Assembly (NCBI GenBank): GCA_902729315.2 | Contig: LR746269.1 | Location: 3,234,001 to 3,298,000, forward strand | DNA from: Spirodela intermedia | Taxonomy: Eukaryota > Streptophyta > Magnoliopsida > Alismatales > Araceae | DNA length: 64,000 nucleotides | Direction: 5' to 3' | Shown here: piece by piece, positions 46,315 through 58,513 of the stretch | Layout: each line of letters begins with the position of its first letter | Numbering within the stretch: the first letter of the stretch is position 1 | The notes under the pieces: generated by a model | Seen by the model: the letters and a program-made list of their open reading frames with translations, nothing else | Database searches by the model: none | What the model was told of the DNA's origin: nothing | Made by a program: the position numbers and the translations under genes

Positions 46315-48046
46315 TGATAAGTCTTCATTATTATGAGTTAATAACTAGTAAATAATATAGTTTTAGCCTTAACTCATGATAAATAGACTTATATTTATGT
46401 TAAATTGTGAAAAATAGTCAATTGATTATTGTGAATTTTTGGCTAATGATATGATTTTCTACAAATTTATATAATTTATATAATCTTATTTTTGAGATAA
46501 ATGAAGAAAAAAATTAAAATAAAAATATAGTAAAAAGGGGGGACCTACTAGCCAATTGGGCCCACAAGTGGGTCGAAAGCATAGTCAGGGGGAGCCATGA
46601 GCAGGGGCTTGAGTGGCTAGGACTGATGGGGGCACATGTGCACCACTCTACTTGTACATCACTAGTGGCCAATTAGTTGTGGGGCAAGGAGTGGTTGTAC
46701 ACACAAGAGAAAGGGACTCATTACTTGCAAATGTGATATTACTATATGTTTGCCCAAAACTTTGACGCATAAGTGATGTGGGACTAAACCCACATCATAC
46801 CTTCCCTTGAAAAGCTTTAACGATTTTAATACTTAAACTACCCCTTACTTATAATAGAGATATACTATGATGATGTTACTTGATAAAGGCATTAGAATAC
46901 TTATTTCAATTTCTCTCATGTAGGTAGGTAATTGATGTAGGCTCAAATCCTCTTAGAGCCAAAACTCATATTTTTATTTGATTATTGCCACTTTCCTATA
47001 GATTGTAGGTGAAGGATTAAGCCGCTAAAATTGCTAGATCATCGGCAAAAATCTCATCAACACAATTCGTGGAGCATTGTTACTAAAATTGTTGAATGAT
47101 TTGCGATAAAAGGATTGCAAATCTATCGAGTAAAGCATCTCCGATTGATTGACAAAAAAGTCAAAGTTGAGAAGAGAACAATCTACTAAGAGATAAGTCG
47201 TCACCTCCTAAGAGTGTACCAGATGCAATAAAGAGCCTCTTCTTGTTGTGCGGACCTGAGGATGAAGCTCCCTAACATGCACCCCACCTTCATCCAACTC
47301 CTCTCCATTAGGTGATAGCCACCAAAGAGTCGCAAAGTTGTCTTTTTTCTACTTCGCCGGATGATAGTCACCAAAGATAATTTGATGACTCATTTCATTG
47401 ATCTCTGGACTTCGCAAAGAGATCTAGAGATTGCCCACGTCATCCTTATCCAAGGAGAGCCTTTGAGGCCATGGACACTGCACGATAATCCTCTCAAACA
47501 CTCAAGATTCTAATACATTGTCGACAATCGCCGTCACAATGTTGGAACTCTATTTTCCTATTTTTACCTTAATTGCTGCTTAACTTAGTGATAATTTGTG
47601 TGATTTAAATTTACCAAGTTATACTTCATTCAACTACGATTCTTTTGACTTTTACAGATCTTAATTTGATCAATTAAATCATTTGTGATCACTTACGTAA
47701 GAATCATTAGGCAGAACTCTATTTATGCTTGATTTGCATTCGTCAGGTGTTGACATCATCTTGATGTCCACACCCTTATTTCCTTTTTTCATGAATTTTA
47801 AAACATTTTATTTTTTCTTTTTTAGTACAAAATTCATAAAATATTATATTCTTTGAGGAAAATTCTGAATAATTATCCTTACATCTTTATGATTGACTTG
47901 GAAAATTACCACTATTTTTGAAAGTTTTGTTGAATTATAATTGATAGATTTGTTAGAAATACTTTTAAATATCCAAAAATTAATATTTTTTAGTTTTATA
48001 AATTTTAAATTTATGTGATTTACTATACAACGACTAAGTCACGTCA
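46315..48046 (+). mobile_element. Old solo LTR in repeat R1, copy 2
   Basis: 1,732 bp, starting TGATAAGTC and ending GTCACGTCA. Flanks ACGGT (46310-46314) and ATAGT (48047-48051) could be a decayed target duplication, differing at two positions. It carries an extra segment of about 130 bp at 46813-46945 (shared with 51128-51245 and 55190-55305), which marks an LTR subfamily. Confidence 0.85.
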
Positions 48047-49285
48047 ATAGTCAATCTATTTTCTTAGATGAATGTATGCTTGAGGATTCACACACATGAC
48101 ATGAGGTCAGCTGTTAATGTCTTCAGTTTGTTTCAATGATTGAATGCTCATTAATCAACCTTTAATCTTTGTGATTTTGTATTCGAAAATAGAAAAATAC
48201 TATTATTCACGGAATGCCAAGGATATGAATATGTCGGAATTTGACTGTGAAAATTAATAAAAATTAAGTTAGAAATGATCTTAGCTTTCTTAGATAAGTT
48301 TCAAAGGATTCAAAAGAAAAACAAAGACCATTCATCAAGTTTTTAATTAGTTCTAGTCATTTCAATCGAAACATGCATAAAATTGAAAAAACTTGTCATA
48401 AATTATAAATAAATGACAAAAACAGGTAAGTCAATGCTGAATGTAGGAAATAAATTGTTGTCCAAATTTAGTCTGCCTCTTGGGCAATTGGAGACACCAA
48501 TGTGGTGGCTTGATTTCATCCGGATGTGCCACACAACATAGAAAGTCACTAAAATATCATCCGGAAGTGCTGTGCCACTTGGCGAAGAGATCCACCAAAA
48601 GAGGGGTCGACCATGCTGTCACTATTGTCTAGGGGGAGAAGAGAAAAGTTGACCACTTGTTAGAGGCCTTAAGTGCAGTCGGGGGAGGAAGGAACAAGCT
48701 TGCCAATCGCCAGAAATATTGATCGCACAAAAGGAGGGAAGAATGGATTACTGTATTTGTGGTTACCAATAGGATTTTAAAGATAATTGATAATATCGAT
48801 TATTATCTTTATATACTTGACATTTACACGTGCGAGAAATTAAATTCTGGTACTGTGATGCTTCAGGAGCCACTAGATCAAATGAGCTTAGTCACGTGAC
48901 ATAGTAAGCAATGTAGGATTAACCAGCCGCGAACTGCTGCTGATTAGGAACTTATGTTCTTAGTACCATGGTGACTCCTTAGCTGTCAAATCATCCTTTA
49001 AGGCCACATGCGTGCTGAGCGACATCGAATTCGTGAACCACCGATGGACTGCTTTATGCATCTAGTATCGTGGTAGTTTGCCAGCCGTATAATCTGGCTA
49101 ATCTGATGACATGACTCATTGTGTACTACTAGATCAACACCACACTACAAATGACTACACCAAAACAAACGAAAACATTTAGTCCCACATTGAAAATATT
49201 TCGGATGCATGCTTTGAATATAAACTAAAGCTATGGTCTCTCAATAGAGATCCCATCTCTAAAAATAAAATGATGCCCTCACATG
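48047..49285. repeat. Repeat R1, copy 2, right part
   Basis: Aligns first with 34390-34740 and then with 36527-37440, confirming that the two solo LTRs sit at different places in one repeat. It includes a TTTAGTCCCACATTG motif near 49180. No coding frame is seen. Confidence 0.65.
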
Positions 49286-49360
49286 TGCACGTGTGTACAG
49301 ATGCTCCTTGCTCGACAACCAATTAGCCACTAGGATGTGGAATGAGAGTGATTGACGTGA
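49286..49360 (-). mobile_element. Small inverted LTR fragment
   Basis: Degenerate match to the LTR segment around CACTCCTTGCCCCACAGCCG...GACGTGGAA in reverse orientation, immediately before an RT fragment. Confidence 0.55.
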
Positions 49361-49436
49361 TCATTATCCCTTGCTTTTTACTAATCAGATTTTGGAAAAA
49401 TTAGCTAGCCAAAGTTATTTCTGTTTTCTTGATGAT
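49361..49436 (+). pseudogene. Reverse transcriptase fragment
   Basis: About 25 codons homologous to E-P RT (TNQILEKLA matches 19196-19222), continuing SQSYFCFLDD, where E-P is deleted. The last Asp region is part of the first catalytic motif of the palm. It is truncated by an inverted LTR at 49437. It shows that at least one other pol-bearing copy contributed to this locus. Confidence 0.7.
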
Positions 49437-51250
49437 TGACATGATTTAGTCGTTGCATAGTAAATCTCATAAATTAAAATTTATAAAACTAGAAAATACC
49501 AATTTTGGATATTTAGAAGTATTACTGAACAAATATATCACTTATAATTCAATAAAAGTTTCAAAAATAGTGAGAAGTTTTCAAGTCGATCATAGGGATT
49601 GGAGAGGGCTGATTTTTCTAAAATCTATATTTCTATTTTGGATGAAATTTAAAATTTTAATTGGGTTTAAGTGTTTTTGGATTTTAAATATTATTTAGGT
49701 CTCTTCACAAAAAATATTCTCTCAATTAGGATTAAAAGAATTAATTTTTTTCTTATTTTTACTAAAATTGTGGGGTACTTATACTTGCTCTTGCCTAGGC
49801 TGAAATGATTGACTATAATATTAAAATTCAAAATGATCATTTTCACAATACACAAGATAGGTACTATATGGATTAAATTGAAGGTTAGGAGGCTTTCTAA
49901 TATTGTCAATAAGTAAATCAAGTTTTTCTAATCTTTGATTAATCTAATTAACCTCATTTCTTAAATTAGAATCATCATAATATAATTCATAAATTCTTTT
50001 CTTCTTATCCCTATTATATAACTCAAAAGAGACTTGGCCATATTTCTCATAAAGATTGTAAATCTCATTAAAGCTTTTCTTCATAAAAGCTCATCCACAT
50101 ATAGAACTAATCATATTTCTATATATTTCTAATAATCTATTGTAAAATATTCTATTGAGCTGTTACTTGGGTATAACATAATGAGGATAGTTTCTAAGTA
50201 AATCTTTTGAATTTTTTCTATGTCTCATGCAAAGTTTCTCTTGACCTTTGAGCAAAACTTCATATATATTTTCCATCTGGTGCAGATAGAAATAGAGTGA
50301 TGTTAGAATGATGTCAACTCTTGACGAACGTGAATTGGGCAAAAATAGAGTTTCGTTCAATGATTCTTACGTAAGTGATTACACACGATTTAATTGATCA
50401 AATTAAGATTTATAAAAGTCGAAAGAATCGTAATTGAATGAAAAATAGTTTGGTAAATTTAAATCACACAAATTATCACTAAATGAAGTGAATATTAAGT
50501 TGATAGTAGAAAAATAAAGTTCCAATGTCATGATGGTGATGCACCAAAATTTTAAGTATTTAGGAGGATTGTTGTGCAGTGTCCATGGCCTTGAAGGCTT
50601 TCTTTAGACAAACACAATGTGGGTAGTCTCTAGATCTTCTTGTGAAGTCTAGAGATCGATGAAATAGGTCATCAAATCATCTTCAGCGGTTGTTACTCGA
50701 GAGAGTGAAAAAATAGCAACTTTGCAACTCTTCAACGGTTGTCACTCGATGGAAAAGAGCTAGATGGAGGTGGGGTGTGTGTTAGAGAGCTTCATCCTTA
50801 GGTTCGCATAGTAAGAGGAGGCTCTTCATTGCATTTGGTACTCTCTCAAGAGGTGGTGACTCGTCTCCCGATGAATCATTGTCTTCGTGATGATGGCTTG
50901 TTCGTCGATAAATTGAAGAAATTTACTCGATGGATTCATGATCTTTTTATTGCAAATCGTTCAGTAATTTTAGTAACAATGCTTTGTGAATCGTGTTAAC
51001 AAGATTTTTGTTGATAATCTAGTGATTCTGATGGCTTAATCCTTCACTTGTAACTTATAGGAAAGTCATGATAATCAAATAAAAATACAACTTTTATCTT
51101 TGGGAGGATTCAAACTTGGGTCAATCGCCTGTCTATATAAGAGAGATTAAATAAGTACTTTAATGTCCTTATAAAGTGACGTCATCATGGTATATCTCTA
51201 TTATAACTAAGAGGTAGTTTAGGTATTAAAATCTTCATCCTTAAGTTTAG
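49437..51250 (-). mobile_element. Fragmented pol-less element remnant, minus strand
   Basis: Mosaic of an LTR 3' end (49437-49600), a degenerate gag stretch in reverse (49601-50280, aligning to 30780-31480) and most of an LTR (50281-51126), with no primer site between gag and LTR. The LTR part runs into the extra subfamily segment at 51128-51245. Numerous stops. It is older than E-B. Confidence 0.75.
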
Positions 51251-51303
51251 GTATTGATGAGACTCTCCTTGTTGAATTCCTACTATTTAACAGTTTCTTG
51301 AAA

Positions 51304-51666
51304 TGGGTTGTTGAATCATCTTCGGTGGCTGTCACCCAACATAACAGAAAAATGACGACTTTGTAACTCTTCAGCAGCTGTCACCCGACAGAGAGAAGTT
51401 AGATGGAGGTGGGGTGCATGTTAGGGAGCTTCATCCTCAAGTCTGTGTAGCAAGAGGACACTCTTCATCACATCTGGTATGCTCTCAAGAGGTGGCGACT
51501 TGTCTCCCAATAGATCATCCTCTTCCTGATGATGGCTTGTTTGTCGATCAATCGAAGATGCCTTACTCGATGGATTCGTGATCCTTTTATCATGAATTAT
51601 TTAGTAATTTTAGTAATAATGCTCCGTGAATCATGTTGATGATATTTTTGCCGATGATAAAGCGAT
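51304..51666 (-). mobile_element. Inverted LTR fragment
   Basis: Matches the middle of the LTR in reverse (GGGTTGTTGAATCATC to CCGATGATAAAGCGATT). It is separated from the preceding fragment by about 50 bp of unrelated sequence, and the CATTGGTTGCCCA stretch after it is also LTR-derived. Confidence 0.75.
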
Positions 51667-51689
51667 TGGAACCTGCATTGGTTGCCCAT

Positions 51690-52477
51690 TGATGTGACTT
51701 AGTTGTTGTATATTAAATCATGCAAATATAAAATTTATAAAACTAGAAAATATGAATTTTTGGATATTTAGAAGTATTTCTAAATAAATATATTAATTAT
51801 AATTCAATAAAAATTCCAAAAATAGCGGTAATTTTCTAGGTTGATAATAGGGATGTAATATAATATCTGGTAATTATTCAGAATTTTTCTCAATGAATAT
51901 AATTTTCTTACAAATTTTATACTAGGAAATAAAAAGGAAATATATTTAAAATTCACAAAAAAAGGAAATAAGGGTGCGGACGTCAGAATGATGTCAGCAC
52001 TCGACAAATGGAAATCAGGCGGAAACACAATTCTGCCTGGTGATTCTTACGTAAGTGATTACAGATGACTTAATTAATCAAATTAAGATCTCTAAAAGTT
52101 AGAAAAATCGTATTTTATTTTTTTATTTTTTTATTTTTTTTATGAAGAAATTTGATTGAGTGATAAAAGTTTGACCTCATTCTGAGGTTACATAAGTGGG
52201 ATCGTAATTGAACGAAGTATAGTTTGGTAAATTAAAATCACACAAAGTATCACTAAATGAAGCGTAAATTAAATTGAAAGTAGGAGAACAGAGTTCCAAC
52301 GTTGCGACGGCGATGCATCGACGATGCACCGGAATCTTGAGCGTTCGGGAGGATCGTCGTGCAGTGTCCACAGCCTCGAAGGCTCTCCTTGGACAAAGAC
52401 GACGTGGGCAATCTCTAGATCTTCTCATGAATTCTAGAGATCAATGAAGTGGGTCGTCGAATCGTCTCCGGTGGCTG
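51690..52477 (-). mobile_element. 3' half of an inverted LTR with a retroposon insertion
   Basis: Starts with the LTR 3' end (complement of GTCACATCA at 51690) and runs to CCGGTGGCTG at 52477, where a direct LTR begins. It is interrupted at 52113-52200 by an A-tailed insertion. Confidence 0.85.
52113..52200 (-). mobile_element. Short A-tailed retroposon in an LTR
   Basis: An 88-bp insertion absent from all other LTR copies, flanked by the duplicated target ATCGTA (52107-52112 and 52201-52206). On the minus strand it ends in an A-rich tail of AAAAAAAT units, the mark of target-primed retroposition. The body holds the short inverted repeat CCTCAGAATGAGG. It could be a 5'-truncated SINE or a retroposed transcript end. 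I do not recognise the family. Confidence 0.65.
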
Positions 52478-54113
52478 TGATAAGTTTTCATTATCATGAG
52501 TTAATAATTAGTAAATAATATAGTTTTAGCCTTAACTCATGATAAATAGACTTATATTTGTGTTAAAGAATGATTTTTGGTTTTCAATTGATTAACGTGA
52601 ATTTTTGGGTAATTATGTGATTTTATACGATTTTTACAGTCTTACTTTTGAGATAAATGAAGAACAAGAAATAAAAATAAAAATATTGCAAAAATGGGGG
52701 GACCCACTGGCCAGCTGTGCCCGCAAGCGGGTCGGAAGCGCAGTCGGGGAGTAAGCCGCGAGCAGGGGCTCGAGCGGCTTGGCTTGGGGACCGACAGGGC
52801 ATGCGTACGCCACCCCCCTTCCACGTCACCGGTGGCCAGCCGGCTGTGGGGCAAGGAGTGGTCATACACACGAGAGAAGGGACTTTGCTCAGAAAGCTAA
52901 CATTACTATATATTCACCCGAAAAATCGGCAAACAACCGATGTGGGACTAAACCCCCGTCACACCTTCCTCAGAAGAGGTGGGCGACCGGCACGGGTTCG
53001 AATCCTTCCAGAGTCAAAATTCATATATTTTTATTTGATTATTGCGACTTTCCTGCAGATCGCCTATAAAGGATTAAGGAACGATAATCATTGGATCATC
53101 GGCGAAAATCTCGTCAATGCAATTCGCGGAGCATTGCTACTAAAATTGCTAAACGATTTGCGATAAAAGGATCGCAAATCCATCGAGTAAATCATCTCCG
53201 ATTGATTGACGAACAAGCCGTCGTTAGGAAGAGGACGATCCGCCAGGAGACCAGTTGCCACCTCCTGAGAGCGTACTAGATGTGATGAAGAGCCTCCTCT
53301 TGCTGTGCGGACTTGAGGATGAAGCTCCCTGACATGCGTCCCACCTCCATCCAGCTCCTCTTCGTCGGGTGACAGCTGCTGGAGAGCCGCAAAGTTGCCG
53401 TTTTTCCACTCTGTCGGGTGACAGCCACCGGAGACGATCGACGACCCACTTCATTGATCTCTAGATTTTGCGAGAAGATCTAGAGATTGCCCACGCTGTC
53501 TTTGTCCAAGGAGAGCCTTCAAGGCTGTGGACACTGCACGATAATCCTCTCGAACGCTCAGGATTCCGGTGCATCACCGATGCATCACCGTCACGATGCC
53601 GGAACTCTATTTTCCTGCTTTCAATTTAATTTACACTTCATTTAGTGATACTTTGTGTGATTTTAATTTACCAACTATACTTCGTTCAATTACGATTCTT
53701 TCCGCTTTTATAGATCTTAATTTGATTAATTAAATCATCTGTAGTTGCTTACGTAAGAATCGCCAAGTGGAACTCTGTTTCCACCCGATTTGCATTCGCC
53801 GGGCGCTGATGTCATCTTGATGTCCACACCCTTATTTCCTTTTTTTTGTGAATTTTAAATATATTTCCTTTTTATTTCCTAGTATAAAATTCATAGAAAA
53901 TCGTATTCATTGAGAAAAATTCTGAATAATTACTAGATATTATATTACATCCTTATGATCGGCCTGGAAAATTACCGCTATTTTTGGAATTTTTATTGAA
54001 TTATAATTAATATATTTATTTAGAAATACTTCTAAATATCTGAAAATTCATATTTTCTAGTTTTATAAATTTTATATTTGCGTGATTTAATATACAATGA
54101 CTGACTCACGTCA
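52478..54113 (+). mobile_element. Full-length direct LTR within an inverted LTR
   Basis: 1,636 bp, starting TGATAAGTT and ending ACTCACGTCA. It lies within a minus-strand LTR, but flanking pentamers (GGCTG and GTCCT) do not match and host LTR sequence is missing across the insertion. It is therefore not a simple solo LTR. Confidence 0.88.
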
Positions 54114-54865
54114 GTCCTCTTCCTGATGATGGCTTGTTCGTCGATCAATCGGAGATGATTTACTCAATGGATTCGTGATCCTTTTATCGCGAATCGTTCA
54201 ATAATTTTAGTAGCAATGCTCTGCGAATCGTGTTGACGAGATTTTCGCCGATGATTCAACGATTCTTGTTGCTTAATCCTTCATCGTTGATCTGCAAGAA
54301 AGTCGTGATAATCAGATAAAAATATATGAATTTTGACTCCGGGAGGATTCGAACCCACGCTAGTCGCTTGCCTCTAAGGAAGGTGTGACGCTGGTTTAGT
54401 CCCACATTAGTTGTGTGCCGATATTTTGATCGAATATATATTAATGTTAGCTTTGTAAGCAAAGTCTGTTCTCTCGCGTGTACGACCACTCCGTGCCCCA
54501 CAGCCGGCTAGCCACTGGTGACGTGGAAGGGGAGTGGCATACACGTGCCCCTATCGGTCCAAGCTAAGCTGCTTGAGCCCCTACTCGTGGCTACTCCCCA
54601 ACTGCGCTTCTAACCTACTTGCGGGCCCAGCTAGCCGGCGGGTCCCCCAGTTTGTAATATTTTTCTTAAAATTTCTTGTTCTTCATTTATCTCAAAAGTA
54701 AGACTGTAAAAATCATATAAAATCACATAATTACCCAAAAATTCACGTTAATCAACTGAAAACCACAAATCATTCTTTAACAGAAATATAAGTCTATTTA
54801 TCATGAGTTAAGGCTAAAACTATATTATTTACTAATTATTAACTCATGATAATGAAGACTTATCA
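54114..54865 (-). mobile_element. Inverted 5' half of an LTR
   Basis: Starts at reference LTR position about 754 in reverse and runs to the LTR start (complement of TGATAAGTC) at 54865. With the preceding LTR it makes a direct-LTR plus inverted-half pair like that at 60702-63214. Confidence 0.85.
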
Positions 54866-55771
54866 CTTATTAAGGAGGGTTTTCATCACATTTGGTACAT
54901 TTTCAGAAGGTAACGACTTGTCTCTCAATGGATTGTCCTCTTCTCAATGACGTCTTGTTCATTGATCAATCAGAGATAATTTACTCAATAGATTCGTGAT
55001 CATTTTATTGCGAATCATTCAATAATTTTAGTAACAATGCTCTACGAATCGCATTGACAAGATTTTTACCAATGATCTAGTGATTATGGCAGCTTAATCC
55101 TTAACTAGTGATTTGTAGAAAAGTCACGATAATCAGATAAAAATATAAGTTTTGGCTCTAGAAGGACAAACCTACACCAATTGCCTACCTACATAATAGA
55201 GATTAAAATAAGTATTCTAATGCCCTTATCAAATGACATCATCATGGTATATCTTTGTTATAAATAAGGGGTATTTTAGGTATTAAAATCTTCAAAGCTT
55301 TTCAAGGGAAGGTGTGACACAGGGTTAATCCCACATCATTTGTGTGATGAAGTTTCGGGCGAATATAAAGTAATATCATATTTGCAAGCAATGAGTCTCT
55401 TTCTCTCATGTGTACACCACTCCTTGCCCCACAGTCGGCTGGTCACTAGTTGCAGGTGAAGGTCTAAGCCGCTCAAGCATCTACTTATGGCTACTCCCCA
55501 ACTACACTTATGACCTACTTGCAGGCCCTGCTGGCCAGTGGGTCCCTCCCATTTTACTATATATATATTTTTTTTTCTTCATTTATCTAAAAAATAAGGC
55601 TATAAAAATTATAGAAATTCATAGAAAATCACATAATTAGTCAAAAATTCACGTTAATCAACTAAAAATCACTTTTTACCCTTTAACACAAATATACGTC
55701 TATTTATCATGAGTTAATGCTCAAACTATATTATGTACTAATTATTAACTCATGATAATGAAGACTTATCC
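54866..55771 (-). mobile_element. Old inverted 3' LTR with adjoining polypurine tract
   Basis: A diverged inverted LTR (5' part, including the extra subfamily segment at 55190-55305) ending at 55771. Beyond it, 55772-55885 is the reverse of a polypurine tract and 3' untranslated end (CCACCCCTCAACTTAAATCATTGCTAG...), so this is the 3' LTR of a mostly lost minus-strand element. Confidence 0.8.
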
Positions 55772-55885
55772 CACCCCTCAACTTAAATCATTGCTAGTCC
55801 CTTGGTAATAAAATTACGAAAAAAAAAATTCATAAATCTCAAACATCATATTTCAATACATAAAAAAAATATAATTAGAAATGAT

Positions 55886-56545
55886 ACCCCTTTAGTGATG
55901 GCAAGTGGGATCCATCTTGATCAGCTCAGGAGACACTAACAATCTGAGTTTAGTCTGATCGATGTGCGAAGACGAAGGAGCCTAGCTTTTGCTACATGGC
56001 CTACCCCTTCGAGACGATGACATTCCACCTCCATGATGACGACGAGCTCGAGCTCACCCTTATCTTTCTTTATATTTTCATGTTGACTTATTGGGACTCG
56101 CATTTGTGTGTTAGCAGGCCCAATTCTATGTGCATGTGTTATTGTTTGTGTCTCCCTTTCTTTAGGGTTTTATTGGGTCTTTCTTTTGAGGCCTAATTAA
56201 AACCCTAGGGGGGACCTATATTTCTTTCCTTTTGGGCCTCTTTTGGGGCTTATTTGGGTCTTCATTTGAGGCCCACTTAAGTACCGTACGAGGGCTGTCC
56301 TCTTTCTCCTTTTAGGGGAGCTTATTGGGTCTCTCTTTAGAGGCCCAATAAGCCCCTTTTGTAGCCTTTTTGTGGCTTATGGGCTTGAGGGCCTCAAGTG
56401 GGCCCACCTCCCCTTAGCCCACTTGTGGGCCCTATATAAGGGGAGGTAGGACCCCCCCTCAAAAAGAAGCACTAAATTTTGTGAGAGATTAACATTTGTG
56501 AGTTACCTTCTTCGTGACCTAAGATAGAGAGGGAAGGAGGGAGAG
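55886..56545 (+). repeat. Repeat R2, copy 2 (LTR- or promoter-like)
   Basis: Direct-strand copy of the repeat at 8590-9162, starting TGATGGCAAG and including purine/pyrimidine GGCCTC tracts and a TATATAAG at 56433-56440. It is truncated at 56545 by a TGATAAG-family LTR. No coding frame. Confidence 0.65.
56433..56440 (+). promoter_or_regulatory. TATA box of repeat R2, copy 2
   Basis: TATATAAG followed by GGGAGGTAGGACCCCCC, conserved with copy 1. This is the clearest core promoter signal in repeat R2. Confidence 0.5.
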
Positions 56546-57334
56546 TGATAAGTCTTCATTATCATGAGTTAATAATTAGTAAATAATATAGTTTTAGTCT
56601 TAACTCATGATAAATAGACTTCTATTTGTGTTAAAGTGCAAAAAATGGTTTTTTAGTTGATTAACGTGAATTTTTGGGTAATTATGTGATTTTATACAAT
56701 TTTTATAGTCTTACTTTTGAGATAAATGAAGAACAAGAAATAAAAATAAAAATATTACAAAATGGGGAGACCCACCGGCTAGCCGGGCCTGTAAGTGGGT
56801 CAGAAGCGCAGTCAAGGAGTAGTCACAAGCAGGGGCTCGAGCAACTTGAACCAATGGGGGCACATGTGTGCCACTCCCCTTCCATGTCACTGGTGGTCAG
56901 TTGGCTATGGGGCAAAGAGTGGTCGTACACGCACGAGAAAGGGACTTTGCTTAGGAATGTAACATTACTATGTATTCACCCAAAAATTTGGCACACAACC
57001 GATGTGGGACTAAACCCTTCACCTTCCTTAGAAGAGGCAAGGGCAACTGGCACAGGTTTGAATCCTCATAGAGCAAAAACTCATATTTTTATTTGATTAT
57101 CATGACTTTTCTGTAGATTGTTGGAGAAGGATTAAGCAACTAGAATCACTGGATCATCGGCAAAAATCTCATCAATGCGATTTGTGGAGCATTGTTACTC
57201 AAATTGCTAAAGAATTCATGATAAAAAGATTGCAAATCCATCGAGTAAATCATCTTCGATTGATCGACGAACAAGCTGTCTTCGGGAAGAGGATGATCCA
57301 TTGGGCGACGAGTCACCACCTCTTGAGAGAGTAC
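56546..57334 (+). mobile_element. 5' half of the 5' LTR of E-C
   Basis: Begins TGATAAGTC and follows the LTR to the GAGAGCGTAC region (reference position about 794). There it abruptly meets the reversed 3' end of an LTR. Confidence 0.85.
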
Positions 57335-58123
57335 TGACGTGACTTAGTCATTGTATATTAAATCATGCAAACATACAATTTATAAAACTAGAAAATATGA
57401 TTCTTTGGATATTGAGAAGTATTTCTGAACAAATATATCAATTATACTTCAATAAAACTTCCAAAAATAGCGGTAATTTTCTAAGTCGATCACATGGATG
57501 TAATATAATATCTAGTAATTATTCAGAATTTTTCTCAGATAATACTATTTTATATGAATTTTATACTAAAAATGGAAAGGAAATATATTCAAAATTCATG
57601 AAAAAAAAAGGAAATAAGGGTGCGGGCATCAAGATGACGTTAGCACCTGGCGAATGTGAATTGGGCAGAAATAGAGTTCTGCCTGATGATTCTTACGTAA
57701 GCGATTATAGACGATTTAATTGATCTAATTATGATCTGTAAAAGCCAGAAGAATCATAATAGAACAAAGTATATTTTGGTAAATTAAAATCACAAAAACT
57801 ATCACTAAATGAAGCATAAAGTAAGTTGAAAGTAAGAAAACAAAGTTCCAGCGTCGCGACGGCGATGCGTCGGCGATGCACTAAAATCCTAAGTGTTCGA
57901 GAGGATCGTCGTGTAGTGTCCACAGCCTCGAAAGCTCTCCTTGGACAAAGACAACGTGGGCAATCTCTAGATCTTCTCGCGAAGTCTAGAGATTAATGAA
58001 ATGAGTTTTTGAGTCGTCTCTGGCGACTGTCACCTAACGGAGCACAAAAACGGCGACTTTGCGGCTCTCTAGCGACTGTCACCCAATGAAAATGAGCTGG
58101 ATGGAGATGGGGCGCATGTTAGG
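57335..58123 (-). mobile_element. Inverted 3' half of an LTR
   Basis: Runs in reverse from the LTR end (57335) to reference position about 845 (GCGCATGTTAGGG). Together with 56546-57334 it accounts for nearly one whole LTR, with the 3' half turned round and about 50 bp lost. Primer site and most of gag are absent; the next base pairs are ORF2. Confidence 0.85.
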
Positions 58124-58513
58124 GTTTGACCGATATGAATATAGAGATAATTTTGGAGGAGAAAATTTGAATTTTTCTGAATTCATTAGATCTGAGATTA
58201 AAGAAGACAATCCTTCCATCCTTCAAAACCCACAGCCCATTATAATTATTTCTAAACTTGAAATATTTCACTCCTCATAAATTGAACAAATAGGTATGGA
58301 AGATAAAATGGAGCAGCAGAAGATTATGAAGATAAAAGAACACATGAAGAAATGGGTGGAAGAATTAGAGATATCAATTTAAATGAAAAAGTTTTAGATT
58401 GGTCAAGAGCTAATTTGAAAATTATATGGCCTGATCACATTTTATGGTCTATTAATAGAAAGTATTTATTAATGAATGAGAGCCTTACAAACAAGATAGA
58501 AATAAGGAAATAT
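58124..58513 (+). pseudogene. ORF2 fragment of element E-C
   Basis: Matches the C-terminal half of ORF2 in E-B (RYEYRDNFGGENLNF, then RANLKIIWPDHILW and INRKYLLMNESLT). A TAA at about 58279 and a frameshift near 58345 break it. It is the third copy of this otherwise unknown domain in the window. Confidence 0.85.
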
